64,000 bases of DNA, taken from the NCBI RefSeq assembly GCF_932274485.2, contig NC_065882.2, positions 29,282,890 through 29,346,889 of the forward strand, written 5' to 3'. This document shows positions 1 to 11,157 of the stretch, one piece after another. The stretch is from Patella vulgata. Lineage: Eukaryota; Mollusca; Gastropoda; Patellidae. A program made the translations under genes and the position numbers. Numbering within the stretch: position 1 is the stretch's first letter; every line of letters starts with the position of its first letter. Below the pieces are notes generated by a model that had not been told where the DNA came from, made no database searches, and saw only the letters and a program-made list of their open reading frames with translations.

Positions 1-1959
1 TATTTACAAGCAACTTTGTTCTCTTAATCCGAAAAAAAGTACAGGTCTCGATGAGATCCCGGCAAGATTCTTAAAAGATGGCTCTGACGTCTTAAAAGGT
101 CACATTCAATTTCTTATCATTTTATCTATATCAGAAAACATCGTATCTGGTGATTTGAAGCTAGCTAGAGTTAAACCTTTGTACAAAAAGAATAGCTCTT
201 TGGACGTAAGTAACTATCGACCTGTAAGTGTCCTGAGTATTGTCTCAAAATTACTTGAAAAATCTATTTAAATTCAATTAGAGTCATATCTCACTCAAAG
301 CAACCTTCTATATGAGTATCAGTCCGGTTTTCGTGGACGCTACTCTACTGACTCATGTCTGATGCACCTTCTGGACCACTTGAAAGACCAAAATGCAAAA
401 AGTCTTTTTACAGGGATGATAATGCTTGACCTCCAGAAGGCATTTGACACTGTCGATCCTGATGTCTTATGTGAGAAACTAAAACTGATGGGCGTTCAGT
501 CCACTGATTGGTTTTGTTCATATCTGTCATTTAGGAAACAAGTAGTCAGTATTGGTGATACGTTATCCGAACCTGCTTCCATAACCTGTGGTGTGCCCCA
601 GGGTAGTATCCTGGGACTGTTATTATTTCTGTGCTATGTAAACGATATGGTTATCAGTATCCCCTCAAAATGTAAACTTATTTTATACGCTGATGACAGT
701 ACAATATTATTTTCCGATCAGAATCCTGAAGTTGTTTCACAAACACTTGGCTGTGCTCTTGATTCCTGTTCAGAATGGCTCATCGATAATAAACTGTCGC
801 TCCATCTCGGTAAAACCGAGTGTATTCTCTTCGGGCCTAAACGTAAACTAAAAAGTATTAAAGAGTTTGCAATAACCTGCAATAACCATACCGTAAAAGC
901 AACAGATAACCTTAAATATTTGGGTCTACGTTTTGACAAATACTTGTCTGGTGAGGACACTGTTAACAGCATTATTAAGAAAGCAAATTCAAGATTAAAA
1001 TTTTTGTTTCGCTATAATAAATGCCTTAGCAAAAAAAACAAAAATTTACTTTGTTCTGCACTTATCCAGTGTCACTTTGATTATGCCTGCTCAGCCTGGT
1101 ATTCTGGTGTGAATCAATCACTTAAAAATAAATTACAAGTTGTTCAAAATAAGGTTCTTAGATTTGTGAATGGGCTAGGATGTAGAGATCATGTTTCATA
1201 TTCTGATTTGAATATACTTAATGTTGAAAACCGAGTTAAACAGTTAAAACTCAATCACGTACATAAGATTTTTCATAATAATTGTCCATCATACCTTAAA
1301 TCAAAATTCAAATGTGTTAGAGATACTGATCAATATGGCACAAGATCTAGTTTATTCAACTTTGTGGTTCGAAAATGCTCGGGTAGAAATCAGCTCACAT
1401 CATTTTATTATACCGCCATAAGTGTCTGGAACGATTTACCGAATGGTATTAAGTCTTTAGATTCACTTTACAGCTTTAAAGCTGCAGTCAAGAAGTATTT
1501 ATTGTTAATACAATGTTAATCTGTGATACTACAAGCTTGATAATCTACTATTAATAAAATTGGTTGATGTATAACATGTAGATATAAATATATTTTATTA
1601 TTTGCGATACAATGCTGTGATGGCATGTTTATTAAATTTTGCCTCCCAATGATGACCTGACGCGACCTTGACAACTTGGGACCCCATTGGAAATAAGCAA
1701 CGGATGTTATATACGTCAGGCTTTATGGGCTATCCTAAGTAAAGGTCTCTTCATGACACCATACCTATCATATTTTTCTATGCTTGTCTCATTTGGCATC
1801 CCACTTTACAATGTGGCACACAGTTCTTATTTTCATATACATATCTGTATTTATTGTTGTCACTTTCCCAGTCGTGCAATGCGACACTAGTTCTTATTAT
1901 AATACATTAATTTATTGTCATGTTGTAACCTTTACTTGAAGAATAAATAAATAAATAAA
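1..1959 (+). mobile_element. CR1/Jockey-group LINE, 5' part outside window
   Basis: A non-LTR retrotransposon runs in from the left edge. It shows the C-terminal reverse transcriptase region (see the coding entry), a 3' leader of about 440 bp, and a short A-rich tandem tail of AATA units at 1937-1959, where LINEs of this group end. No upstream endonuclease is visible because the window starts inside the RT. Clade placement within the CR1/Jockey/Rex group rests on the RT motifs and the conserved tail of the ORF and is not firm. Confidence 0.85.
2..1519 (+). pseudogene. LINE ORF2 reverse transcriptase, one in-frame stop
   Basis: The frame is open from base 2 with the finger motif KKSTGLDEIPARFLK, then NYRPVSVLS. 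It has one TAA at 269-271, where relatives have a sense codon, and then stays open to 1519. Counting from the ATG at 362, the palm motifs are LDLQKAFDTVDP (residues 22-33), GVPQGSILG (77-85) and YADD (109-112). The C-terminal part ends in a WNDLP motif and a basic tail, as in CR1-like ORF2 proteins. The enzyme would copy LINE RNA at a nicked target. With a nonsense codon in the fingers this copy is probably dead. The ATG at 362 is only the first Met after the stop and is not a real start. Confidence 0.85.
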
Positions 1960-2224
1960 GAAAATCGAAAAAAGTCGAAAAATCGTGAAAGTTTGGAAAA
2001 TGCTCTATTACTTTATTATTTAAACAGGTTTTTACAAAAAGGTTACACATTCAGATAGCTGACCTAATTACGATTCTAACGATATATAATATGTATAGAG
2101 TTATTGAAATTTAATTTTCGATATTTTGACATTTTGGCATTTTTGGCACTTTTGAACATAGGATTTTCTCAGGGGCATTTTATCTGATCAGATTATGTAA
2201 TATATCATTACAGAGCCCTGCGGC
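1960..2224 (+). repeat. Dispersed repeat, left copy of an inverted pair
   Basis: This stretch matches the reverse complement of 32356-32626 over its whole length with scattered differences. It starts with GAAAATCGAAAAAAGTCGAA and ends at CAGAGCCCTGCG. It has no open frame. It may be a piece of an LTR or an old non-coding transposon. The two copies lie 30 kb apart and flank quite different elements. Confidence 0.75.
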
Positions 2225-2500
2225 TATTTAATTGACATGTCTTTAACATTAAAAGTATTATAAGCTGTTAAAATAGTCTTGTCATCCGAACCTGATATAA
2301 AGACCCAATACCGTATCATATTAATTGGCGCCGTAGGCCATAGCAACGTGTAAAGTCTTAACCACTAGAAGCTAATCCTACCATGGCCACGGTTAATCCT
2401 GACATTAGTACTATGTTCAATAATTTAACTGGGGAAATCAGCATATTATCATCACGCTTAATTAAATATCATGGTGTAGTTACTCAATTAAATTAAAAAT
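2225..2500 (+). mobile_element. Possible leader of an old LTR element
   Basis: A primer-binding-site-like string TGGCGCCGTAGGCC lies near 2328-2341. About 40 bases further on is an ATG in a good context (2383) opening a 38-codon frame that starts MATVNPDISTMFNNLTGEIS. This arrangement of LTR end, TGGCGCC primer site and short gag-like start is typical of Ty3/gypsy elements. I find no partner LTR and no pol here, so at best this is an old broken fragment. It could also be chance. Confidence 0.25.
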
Positions 2501-3534
2501 TAAACATATTTCATACCATGCTAGAAGTAGCAATGACAATATATATATATGTTTAATTTTGAATTTAATTGAATTGAATTTTATATGTTTGTTTGTTATA
2601 AGAGGAGTTGTTTTTTTTTAAAAATAAATATATATAAACTATAATTGTTTTGTTTCTGTAGTAGCGAAGTCTTATCAGGCTTATATTGCGAAGTGAAATG
2701 TTTTATGATTGTTTAATTAACTGGAATTGAGTTAAGATTATCCTAATTTGAAAAATAAACTCATAAAAATTCACACAGTATTAACGGTTTTATCTGAAAT
2801 TCCTATAAGATGGGTTTGGTTTAACCCCGAATTTTACGGGATGCCCCGATATTTTACGGGAGAGATTTTATATGTGTTAATCCCCAATAATATGAGATTA
2901 GGATGCTCCGATATGTTACGGGAAAAGTCTTATGTGAAAACCAAGTCAGGTGGGATTGGTTTAACCCCAGGAGAGGGTCGTGCTCAGAATTAAGAGCGAA
3001 TGCGATGCCTTGTGTTGTGTTTTGTTTAAAAATTATAGAGATAAAACCACTGTTAACTTTGATAGGTTCTTTCCAAAATATCTTATTTAAGATTGGTGAA
3101 TATGATCTCTTCAGATCATTCAGTATGCTTTTTCCTGAGATAAAGCAATATGACACTCTACTTTCAAATTTTGTTTTAGTAAATTCTAACGTCAATATTT
3201 CAAAATAGATTGTGTTTTAAAGTACGTTCCACTTACTAAATTGATTAACTATTAATTAAGTTCACTCCATGATATGATAAACAGATGATAAAACTTGGGC
3301 ACGGGTGGCAGTTATAATACTCTTCATAGCACATGTCATAACACTCTGTCCGGCCAGACGGTATGGAAAAAGATAAGACTACCGCCGACAAACAATGGTG
3401 GCACATAATGCCAATAGTGGAGCTACACTAAGAAGGGAAAACACTGACCCCTCGCCATCACGGGAAACTTATACGAAGTAGAAGACAGACGGCGGAATAA
3501 AAGAAAAAAAAAATGAATTTGTATCTCCCTATAG
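2501..3534. other. Unassigned AT-rich spacer
   Basis: No convincing gene. Two related strings, a TTTGGTTTAACCCC-type unit followed by CCGATATNTTACGGGA, occur at about 2810-2870 and 2900-2970, suggesting a small diverged duplication. The small open frames here have no recognisable motif. Confidence 0.5.
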
Positions 3535-3539
3535 TTAAC

Positions 3540-4675
3540 TGTCACGTATGACAATATCTTTATTAGATAATGATAGGTTACAATGTGGTTTGTCGTGGAT
3601 GTACTGAATAATACATATATATTCACGCTGGTATTGCTGAATGTTTGAAGGTCACAAGTATTTGTACATTAATAAATATAGTATATATGTTATTGTTGTT
3701 TATTACAGTTAATGACAACTCGTGAACATGTTTTCAGATTGTGGTAATAAAGTTTGATTATAAACATTTGATTTTATTGTTATTTATAAGATGTATGATA
3801 GTTATTATTTGCCAAGGTTGAGTAATCCACATGTCTGGTTGCAGATATGATTGCATTGAATGCATGTGAACTGCCTGTTTTGTTGACGTGATTTGATTGG
3901 TTGTGAGTGAAACTGTAGTATACGTGGTGGGAGATATGAATTTATATTGTCACTCTAATAATGGATTTTGGGAGAACCACACATATTCATTAGTCATATC
4001 ATTCATGAATCGTTCGTAAATATATTTCAACTAAATGGGTGTTAGGTTGTGTGTCTCGTTGGTTTTGACTGTGTGTCGTTATAATGGTAATCTGTGTGAT
4101 TATGAGCAATAATTAGTACATTTACTTGTAAGTATTGTTTGATTTTTGTAATGTTGATAATCGTGGATGAATAGAAATAATTTGATTATTTGTTAAACAT
4201 TGTGTTATGTTTTATAGGTGACCTGATTGTGATTCTGATAATGTTAATGTGCTACGGATAGTGTTACCTATATTGTTAGTCTGATCGTTATTGTTCCAGT
4301 TAGTTATTTTATGGTAATTAAAAGATATACACGAATGAATAACTCATCAACCTTATCATCTTAATCATCTTCTTAAATGTGCCGTGGAGAGGAGAGTCAA
4401 ATAGTTGGTGACTGCTATGTGCGCGTGTACCACCAACTCATCGTCATCTCATTAACATATAAATGTGATTAGTGGTATTTTGAATGGTGGAGACGGTGAT
4501 ATTATTAGAGAATAATTACATAAATATATATATATATATACATATTATAATTGTATTGACATATATTGTAGTTATATAAAGATATTTAAAATTATACTGT
4601 GTTTTGTTAATGTGAACTATAAGTACATGACTGTCAATCCGCCCCAAAAAGAACCAAAGGTCCAATTTTGTGACA
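3540..4675 (+). repeat. 5' LTR of the Gmr1-like element
   Basis: The 1136-bp direct repeat begins TGTCAC and ends GTGACA, giving the TG...CA ends of an LTR and a 6-bp terminal inverted repeat. It matches 9590-10734 almost base for base. It contains an AT microsatellite near 4525-4545. Confidence 0.95.
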
Positions 4676-4677
4676 TC

Positions 4678-4695
4678 TGGCGAGCTTGCCAGGAT
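4678..4695 (+). promoter_or_regulatory. Primer-binding site of the Gmr1-like element
   Basis: TGGCGAGCTTGCCAGG begins three bases after the 5' LTR. The leading TGG pairs with the CCA end of a tRNA primer, as usual for this family. I cannot name the tRNA from memory. Confidence 0.6.
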
Positions 4696-5009
4696 TTGAC
4701 TACTTTGTACTTATTGGTTAACATTAATAAATATTCGGATGCATCCATCAATATATTAGTACCTAAACATTTTATTGTAATGTTTTATAGATCGTAATAT
4801 TATTATTTTGTATTTTATGAATAAGCTCGTACGTTTATATTATTTAAAAAGTTTGTGATCACTTTTGCTAGCTTATGATTTGGTAATTGGATTGATTTAA
4901 GTTTTATTGGATACTTGGATAGTTCATTGTCTAGTTTTAGTTCGGTTGGTTTATTTGTAGTTGAGATATCAAAACGGATTTAACTAAATTACTTAAGGCT
5001 GGTAAGGAG

Positions 5010-6250
5010 ATGGGTTATGATGGGGAGGCTTTACGAACGTTTGTTGAGAATGAGAGACAGAGAGAAAATATTGAAAGAGAGAGTTTGAGAGTTGAGCGAA
5101 TTGAAGAGAAAGAAAGAAATTTAAGAGAAATTAATGCTAGAAAGATCTTGTGTGATACTGAAATACATCTTGAGACTATGAAACGTGAAAACACTGAAGT
5201 CAGTGCTACCCACGAGAGTACTCGCGCCGAAAATGTCCCAGTGCGGAAAATAATAATGAAGTTACCGCCATATGATGATGGACGTGACGACATGGATGCG
5301 TATCTCAACAGATTTGAAAGGTATGCTGATGCTCAAGCTTTAGATGATGATTTGAAGGCTGTTAATCTTGCTTCACTGTTACGAGGTAAAGCCCTTGATG
5401 TATATTCTAGACTATCTTCTGATCAAGCTAACGATTATAATAATTTAAAGTTGGCTTTATTAAAAGCATATAATTTAACAGAGGAAGGTTTTAGGTATAA
5501 ATTCAGAAATTCTAGACCACTGCATGGTGAGTTTTCACATCAATATTTGGCACGTATCGAAGGTTATCTTAATCGCTGGATAAGTTTATCCGGAACTAAA
5601 ACATTTGAAGATCTTAAAGATTTACTTTTAAGGGAGCAGTTTCTGTCTAGCTGTAATATTGAATTAGCCATGTTCCTGAAAGAAAGAACGCCTGAGTCCG
5701 CACAAGAACAAGCTAAACTAGCTGATCAATATTTAGAAGCACATGGTTGGTCTAACAAGTATTTTAAATATAATTCTGATTATTTACAGGAAACTAAAAC
5801 TCGATCCAGTAGACGGTGTTATATGTGCAACTCTTATAATCATGAAGTGAAGAATTGTCCAGAGGTACGAAGAGCTAATGGTTCTAATATATATAATCCA
5901 AATAAATATTCTTATCCGAGATATAATAATAGAGATACATATAATTTTCAGAGTCCACGTTCTTTTGATGCTAGACGTAACCAATCTTTTAATCCTAATT
6001 CACAGGGACAGTCTTTTCAGTCATTTCGTACACAACAGAATCAATCAAGTCAGTCATTTCGACCTAACCAGCAACGTCCATCAAGTTATAAATGTAATTC
6101 TTGTTTACAAGAACCTAATAATGAATTAAAATCTCAAAATAATTCTAATCATGCTTTCTCTGATTTACAGACAGATGCTAAAACGTTATGCGGATGTTGC
6201 AATTTTGAAAGTGGTCATGTTGAACTTAAATGTGGACATGAATTACCCGT
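5010..6250 (+). mobile_element. Gag part of the Gmr1-like element
   Basis: The frame opens at an ATG (5010) with a charged coiled-coil-like segment rich in R, E and K. A capsid-like region follows, with MKLPPYDDGRDDMDAYLNRF and the LLRGKALDVYSRL motif usual for Ty3/gypsy Gag. A CCHC knuckle CYMCNSYNHEVKNC lies at about 5818-5859, and after it an Asn/Gln/Ser-rich, arginine-bearing tail. The product would package the element RNA. The assignment is from motifs and position. Confidence 0.85.
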
Positions 6251-6309
6251 ATTAAGTGCTAGTTGTAAAGATAGTATTAACACTGATGCTATGCCGATAT
6301 CTGAAGGTT

Positions 6310-6570
6310 ATGTAGAAAATTGTAAAGTAATGGTATTACGTGATTCCGGTTGTAATAGCGTTGTTGTTAAAAAAGATTTAGTTCATGAATCTCAATTTAC
6401 AGGTTTTATTCAAAGATGTGTTTTAATTGATGGTACTGTAAGAGAAATTCCCGTTGCTAAAATAAACATTGATACACCTTATTTTGTTGGTATTGTAGAA
6501 GCCTTATGTATGACTAACCCCGTGTATGATTTAATTCTAGGTAATATTACAGATGTACGTGGTCCGTTCG
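6310..6570 (+). mobile_element. Protease part of the Gmr1-like element
   Basis: A retropepsin-type region follows Gag in the same frame, with an active-site-like LRDSGCNSVVV string and, later, a YDLILGNI motif that matches the flap-distal end of Ty3/gypsy proteases. The active site reads DSG, where many families have DTG or DSG. Confidence 0.75.
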
Positions 6571-6699
6571 ATCCAGATAAGAATTGGAATCCTGTTAGGT
6601 GTGATTCAAAGTTAGTACAAGCAGTTGAAACTAGAGCACAGGTTAAGATAAAAGATAAATTCTTTAAAAGTCTTTCAGTCCCCACAGCAATTGGTGAAG

Positions 6700-7960
6700 T
6701 TACGAAATCAGAAATTGAAAAAGCACAGAAAGATGATAAAACTTTAGACTTGATAAAACTGAAATTAGATAGAGATGAAAAAGAAGTACGAGGTAAACAT
6801 CAAACATGGTTCATATTAATTAAGAATTTGATTTACAGATGTTTTGTGTCTCCAGATATAAATCACGGAAATGTATATAAACAGTTGGTCGTACCTAAAT
6901 GTTACAGGGAATTAGTACTTAAGCTGGCGCACGAATCTATTTTTGGAGCTCATCTTGGCATTAGAAAAACAGTTGATAGAGTATTAACACAATTTTATTG
7001 GCCTGATTTACAGGGTGATGTAACGCGATTTTGTAGGTCATGTGATCCGTGTCAACGTACATTTCCCAAGGGAAAAGTAACCAAAGCTCCTCTGGGAACA
7101 CTACCGATAATTGATGTACCTTTTGATCGAGTCGCAGTCGACTTAGTAGGTCCTATTTTTCCTTCAACAGACAGGGGTAACAGATATATTTTAACCTTAG
7201 TTGATTTTGCCACTAAATATCCAGAAGCAGTACCACTTAAGTCAATAGAAACGGAACGAATAGCTGAAGCTTTAATAGAAATGTTTTGCAGAATTGGTTT
7301 TCCCCGAGAAATTCTTAGTGATAGAGGTAGTCAATTTACATCCGACTTGATGCGTGAGGTAAGTAGACTTTTATCTATTAAACAGTTATTCACTACCCCG
7401 TATCATCCAGCTTGTAATGGTTTATGCGAAAGGTTTAATGGTACCTTAAAGACAATGTTAAAGAAAGTTTGTATAGAAAGACCCAAAGACTGGGATAGGT
7501 ATGTATCGCCTATATTATTTGCTTATAGAGAGTCAGTGCAGGAAACTCTTGGTTTCAGCCCTTTCGAACTTTTATATGGAAGGACAGTGAGGGGTCCTAT
7601 GACAATTCTACATGAACTTTGGACAGGAGATTTGCCGGAAAGTGAGGTAAGAAATACTTATCAATATGTGTTAGATCTTCAGGAACGATTGGACGAAACT
7701 TGTAAATTAGCCAGAGATGAATTAGTGAAAGGGAGAAATAGATATAAGAATTATTACAACAGGAAGGCTAAAGCGCGAAATATAGAGGAAGGTGAAGAAG
7801 TTTTGATTTTATTACCAACAGACAATAACAAGTTACTGATGCAATGGAAGGGTCCGTTTAGAGTTATTGAGAGGTTAGGAACGCTAGATTATAAAATAGA
7901 TGTAAATGGTAAGATTAAAAGTTATCACATTAATATGTTAAAGAAGTATATTTCGCGAGA
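6700..7960 (+). mobile_element. Integrase part, upstream of RT
   Basis: The zinc-binding HHCC region is clear: a histidine pair in AHESIFGAHLG and CRSCDPCQR. Next comes the catalytic core with VDLVGP, LSDRGSQFTS and ERFNGTLK, giving the D, D and E residues. A GPF-type motif (MQWKGPFRVIE) marks the C-terminal domain. The product would insert the cDNA, and the TTAAC duplication fits its 5-bp cut. Its place before the RT is the notable feature of this element. Confidence 0.92.
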
Positions 7961-8149
7961 TACCACTACTGATAAAGATTTATGTTTACAGGAAGAGGGT
8001 ACTTTTCAGAAGGTCTGTACAGCTGTCATAGAAGATGGTGTAATTAATGAAGACAGTTTTGATGATCCAGAAATTGATCAGACTGAGATAAGTAAAGAGA
8101 TTATAGAAATTCCGCAATTGGTCCAGAAGGAAACGCATAATGACGTAAT

Positions 8150-9537
8150 TATTAATCCAGAATTAAGCACAGTAGAAAAGAAAGATTTAACCCATTTATT
8201 TCAGGAATACTCTGATGTCCTTACTGATTTACCTGGATGTACAAATTTAGGGAAACATAAAATTTCTTTAATTTCAGATAAACCTATTAGACTTAAACCA
8301 TATCCTATTCCTTTCGCCATGAAAGACGTTATCGTAAAATAAGTTGAAAGTATGCTTAAGTTAGGAATTATTGAAAGATCTAACTCGCCGTACTCGTCCC
8401 CAGTTGTACTTGTAAAAAAAACAGATGGAACTAATCGTTTTTGTATTGATTTCAGAGCCTTGAATAGATTAACAGTATTCGATGCAGAACCAATGCCGAG
8501 ACAGATGGATATATTTTTGAAAATTGCCTCTAGTAAATATCTGTCTAAGATAGATCTTACAAAAGGTTATTGGCAGATAGCTCTTGATGAAGATTCCAAA
8601 TATAAAACTGCCTTTTCTACTCCATTAGGTTTAATGCAGTTTAAAATGATGCCATTTGGCTTAGTTACAGCACCTGCTTCTTTCAGTAGAAGTATGCGGG
8701 ATCTTTTGTATGGATTAGATGGTACTGATAACTATTTAGATGACATTTTAGTTTTTAGCGAGACCTGGGAAGATCACCTGAATATTCTCGGAAAGTTATT
8801 TTCGAGGCTGCGGTCTGCTAATATAACGGCTAGACCAAGTAAATGTTATTTTGGGTTTAATAAATTAAATTATCTTGGTCATGATATAGGTAAGAAATGT
8901 ATACGTCCAATGGAAAAGAAATAGATAGTATCAAAAATGCTAATCCTCCAGAAACGAAGAAACAGCTCAGATCATTTTTAGGCCTGGTTGGATATTATAG
9001 ACAATTTATACCTAATTTTTCTGCAGTTGCTGTTCCTTTAACAGATTTGACTAAAAAAGGAAAACCTAATACATTAGAATGGGGAATGTCTCAAAATAAT
9101 GCTTTTCATGCTTTAAAAGCAGCTTTAATGTCGACTCCAGTACTTCGTTTACCTGATTTTTCTAAGACTTTTATTCTTAGGTCTGATGCCAGTAACGTAG
9201 GAATTGGTGCCGTTTTATTACAAGAATTTGACGATGGTAAATTTCCAATTGCTTATGTCAGTAAAAAATTACTTCCTAGGGAAACAAGGTATTCAGTTAT
9301 AGAACGAGAATGCATGGCATTAATATGGGGAATAAATAAGTTTCAGGAATATTTATATGGAAAAGAATTTATTGTTGAAACTGATCACGAACCTCTTGTT
9401 TATATTAATAAAGCTAAAGTAAGTAATAATAGAATTATGCGATGGGCGCTTGCTTTACAACCTTTCAGATTCAAGATACGAGCAATAAAAGGAAAAGAAA
9501 ATGTTGGAGCAGATTATTTAAGTAGAGTTTATTAATT
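8150..9537 (+). mobile_element. Reverse transcriptase and RNase H part
   Basis: After the integrase come the usual pre-RT string around LKPYPIPF, then the RT motifs PVVLVKKTDGTNRFCIDFRA, LTKGYWQI, MPFGLVTAPA and YLDDI. RNase H follows, with RSDASNVGIGAVL, ERECMAL and TDHEPLVY supplying the acidic residues, and the region ends in ADYLSR. These are standard Ty3/gypsy domains in an unusual position downstream of integrase. Confidence 0.9.
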
Positions 9538-9575
9538 AGATTTTATTTCAGAAATCATCATAGATGTTTCTTCTT

Positions 9576-9589
9576 GAGTTGGGGGGTGT
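9576..9589 (+). promoter_or_regulatory. Polypurine tract of the Gmr1-like element
   Basis: GAGTTGGGGGGTGT lies directly before the 3' LTR, where second-strand synthesis is primed in LTR elements. Confidence 0.65.
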
Positions 9590-10734
9590 TGTCACGTATG
9601 ACAATATCTTTATTAGATAATAGGTTACAATGTGGTTTGTCGTGGATGTACTGAATAATACATATATATTCACGCTGGTATTGCTGAATGTTTCAAGGTC
9701 ACAAGTATTTGTACATTAATAAATATAGTATATATGTTATTGTTGTTTATTACAGTTAATGACAACTCGTGAACATGTTTTCAGATTGTGGTAATAAAGT
9801 TTGATTATAAACATTTGATTTTATTGTTATTTGTAAGATGTATGATAGTTATTATTTGCCAAGGTTGAGTAATCCACATGTCTGGTTGCAGATATGATTG
9901 CATTGAATGCATGTGAACTGCCTGTTTTGTTGTCGTGATTTGATTGGTTGTGAGTGAAACTGTAGTATACGTGGTGGGAGATATGAATTTATATTGTCAC
10001 TCTAATAATGGATTTTGGGAGAACCACACATATTCATTAGTCATATCATTCATGAATCGTTCGTAAATATATTTCAACTAAATGGGTGTTAGACTGTGTG
10101 TCTCGTTGGTTTTGACTGTGTGTCGTTATAATGGTAATCTGTGTGATTATGAGCAATAATTAGTACATTTACTTGTAAGTATTGTTTGATTTTTGTAATG
10201 TTGATAATCGTGGATGAATAGAAATAATTTGATTATTTGTTAAACATTGTGTTATGTTTTATAGGTGACCTGATTGTGATTGTGATTGTGATTCTGATAA
10301 TGTTAATGTGCTACGGATAGTGTTACCTATATTGTTAGTCTGGTCGTTATTGTTCCAGTTAGTTATTTTATGGTAATTAAAAGATATACACGAATGAATA
10401 ACTCATCAACCTTATCATCTTAATCATCTTCTTAAATGTGCCGTGGAGAGGAGAGTCAAATAGTTGGTGACTGCTATGTGCGCGTGTACCACCAACTCAT
10501 CGTCATCTCATTAACATATAAATGTGATTAGTGGTATTTTGAATGGTGGAGACGGTGATATTATTAGAGAATAATTACATAAATATATATATATATATAC
10601 ATATTATAATTGTATTGACATATATTGTAGTTATATAAAGATATTTAAAATTATACTGTGTTTTGTTAATGTGAACTATAAGTACATGACTGTCAATCCG
10701 CCCCAAAAAGAACCAAAGGTCCAATTTTGTGACA
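9590..10734 (+). repeat. 3' LTR of the Gmr1-like element
   Basis: The 1145-bp partner of the 5' LTR. It differs mainly by a short GATTGT unit expansion and a few substitutions. Confidence 0.95.
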
Positions 10735-10739
10735 TTAAC

Positions 10740-11155
10740 CACAACGAAGATGTACGGAAGAAGAAAATGGATATAATTTCTACATTGAGCGTGTGTCCAT
10801 TATAATAATTTATATTATATAATCGCGTGTGTTACCATGAGAATAATTTATATAGATGTGATTTCAGTTATTCGCGGGTGTGCAAATTAGAATAGTTTGC
10901 GTTATATATGCTATTCCAAGAACTCGTGTGCGTGAACAGTAAAATTATCTGCGACATAATTATGTGATTTCAATGTCTCGCTCGTATGAGCACTTTAGTA
11001 TATATGTATAAACTTTTCAACCAGTGTCTTATTACTTTTCAACAAGTGTTTTATTCTTTTGCCATTTACATTTTTTTGTTTATATAACTTTTAATCCTTT
11101 TTTCGTATTTTTGTGAATATTTTAATTAGGGTAGTTATTATCGACTCCATTTATA
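10740..11155. other. Spacer with degenerate AT repeats
   Basis: No gene seen. Loosely repeated units of about 50-60 bases, each holding ATAATTTATAT-like and CGCGTGTG-like strings, run from 10790 to 10960. This is the continuation of the DNA that lay left of the gypsy insertion. Confidence 0.4.
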
Positions 11156-11157
11156 TA

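Larger units (their letters stand above)
3535..10739 (+). mobile_element. Ty3/gypsy retrotransposon with integrase ahead of RT (Gmr1-like order)
   Basis: A near-complete LTR retrotransposon occupies 3540-10734 and is flanked by a perfect 5-bp target duplication TTAAC (3535-3539 and 10735-10739). Parts in order are 5' LTR, primer site, gag with a CCHC knuckle, aspartic protease, integrase, reverse transcriptase, RNase H, purine tract and 3' LTR. The integrase lies before the RT, which is the Ty1/copia order, while the sequence motifs are Ty3/gypsy. This order is known for the Gmr1 group. The two LTRs differ by only about six substitutions and two small length changes in 1.14 kb, so the insertion is young. 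The coding region looks almost whole, with about two interruptions. Confidence 0.93.

Noticed and set aside
5784-6129. Overlapping frames inside the gypsy gag region
   Set aside because: Shadows of the real frame in a low-complexity Asn/Ser-rich segment.
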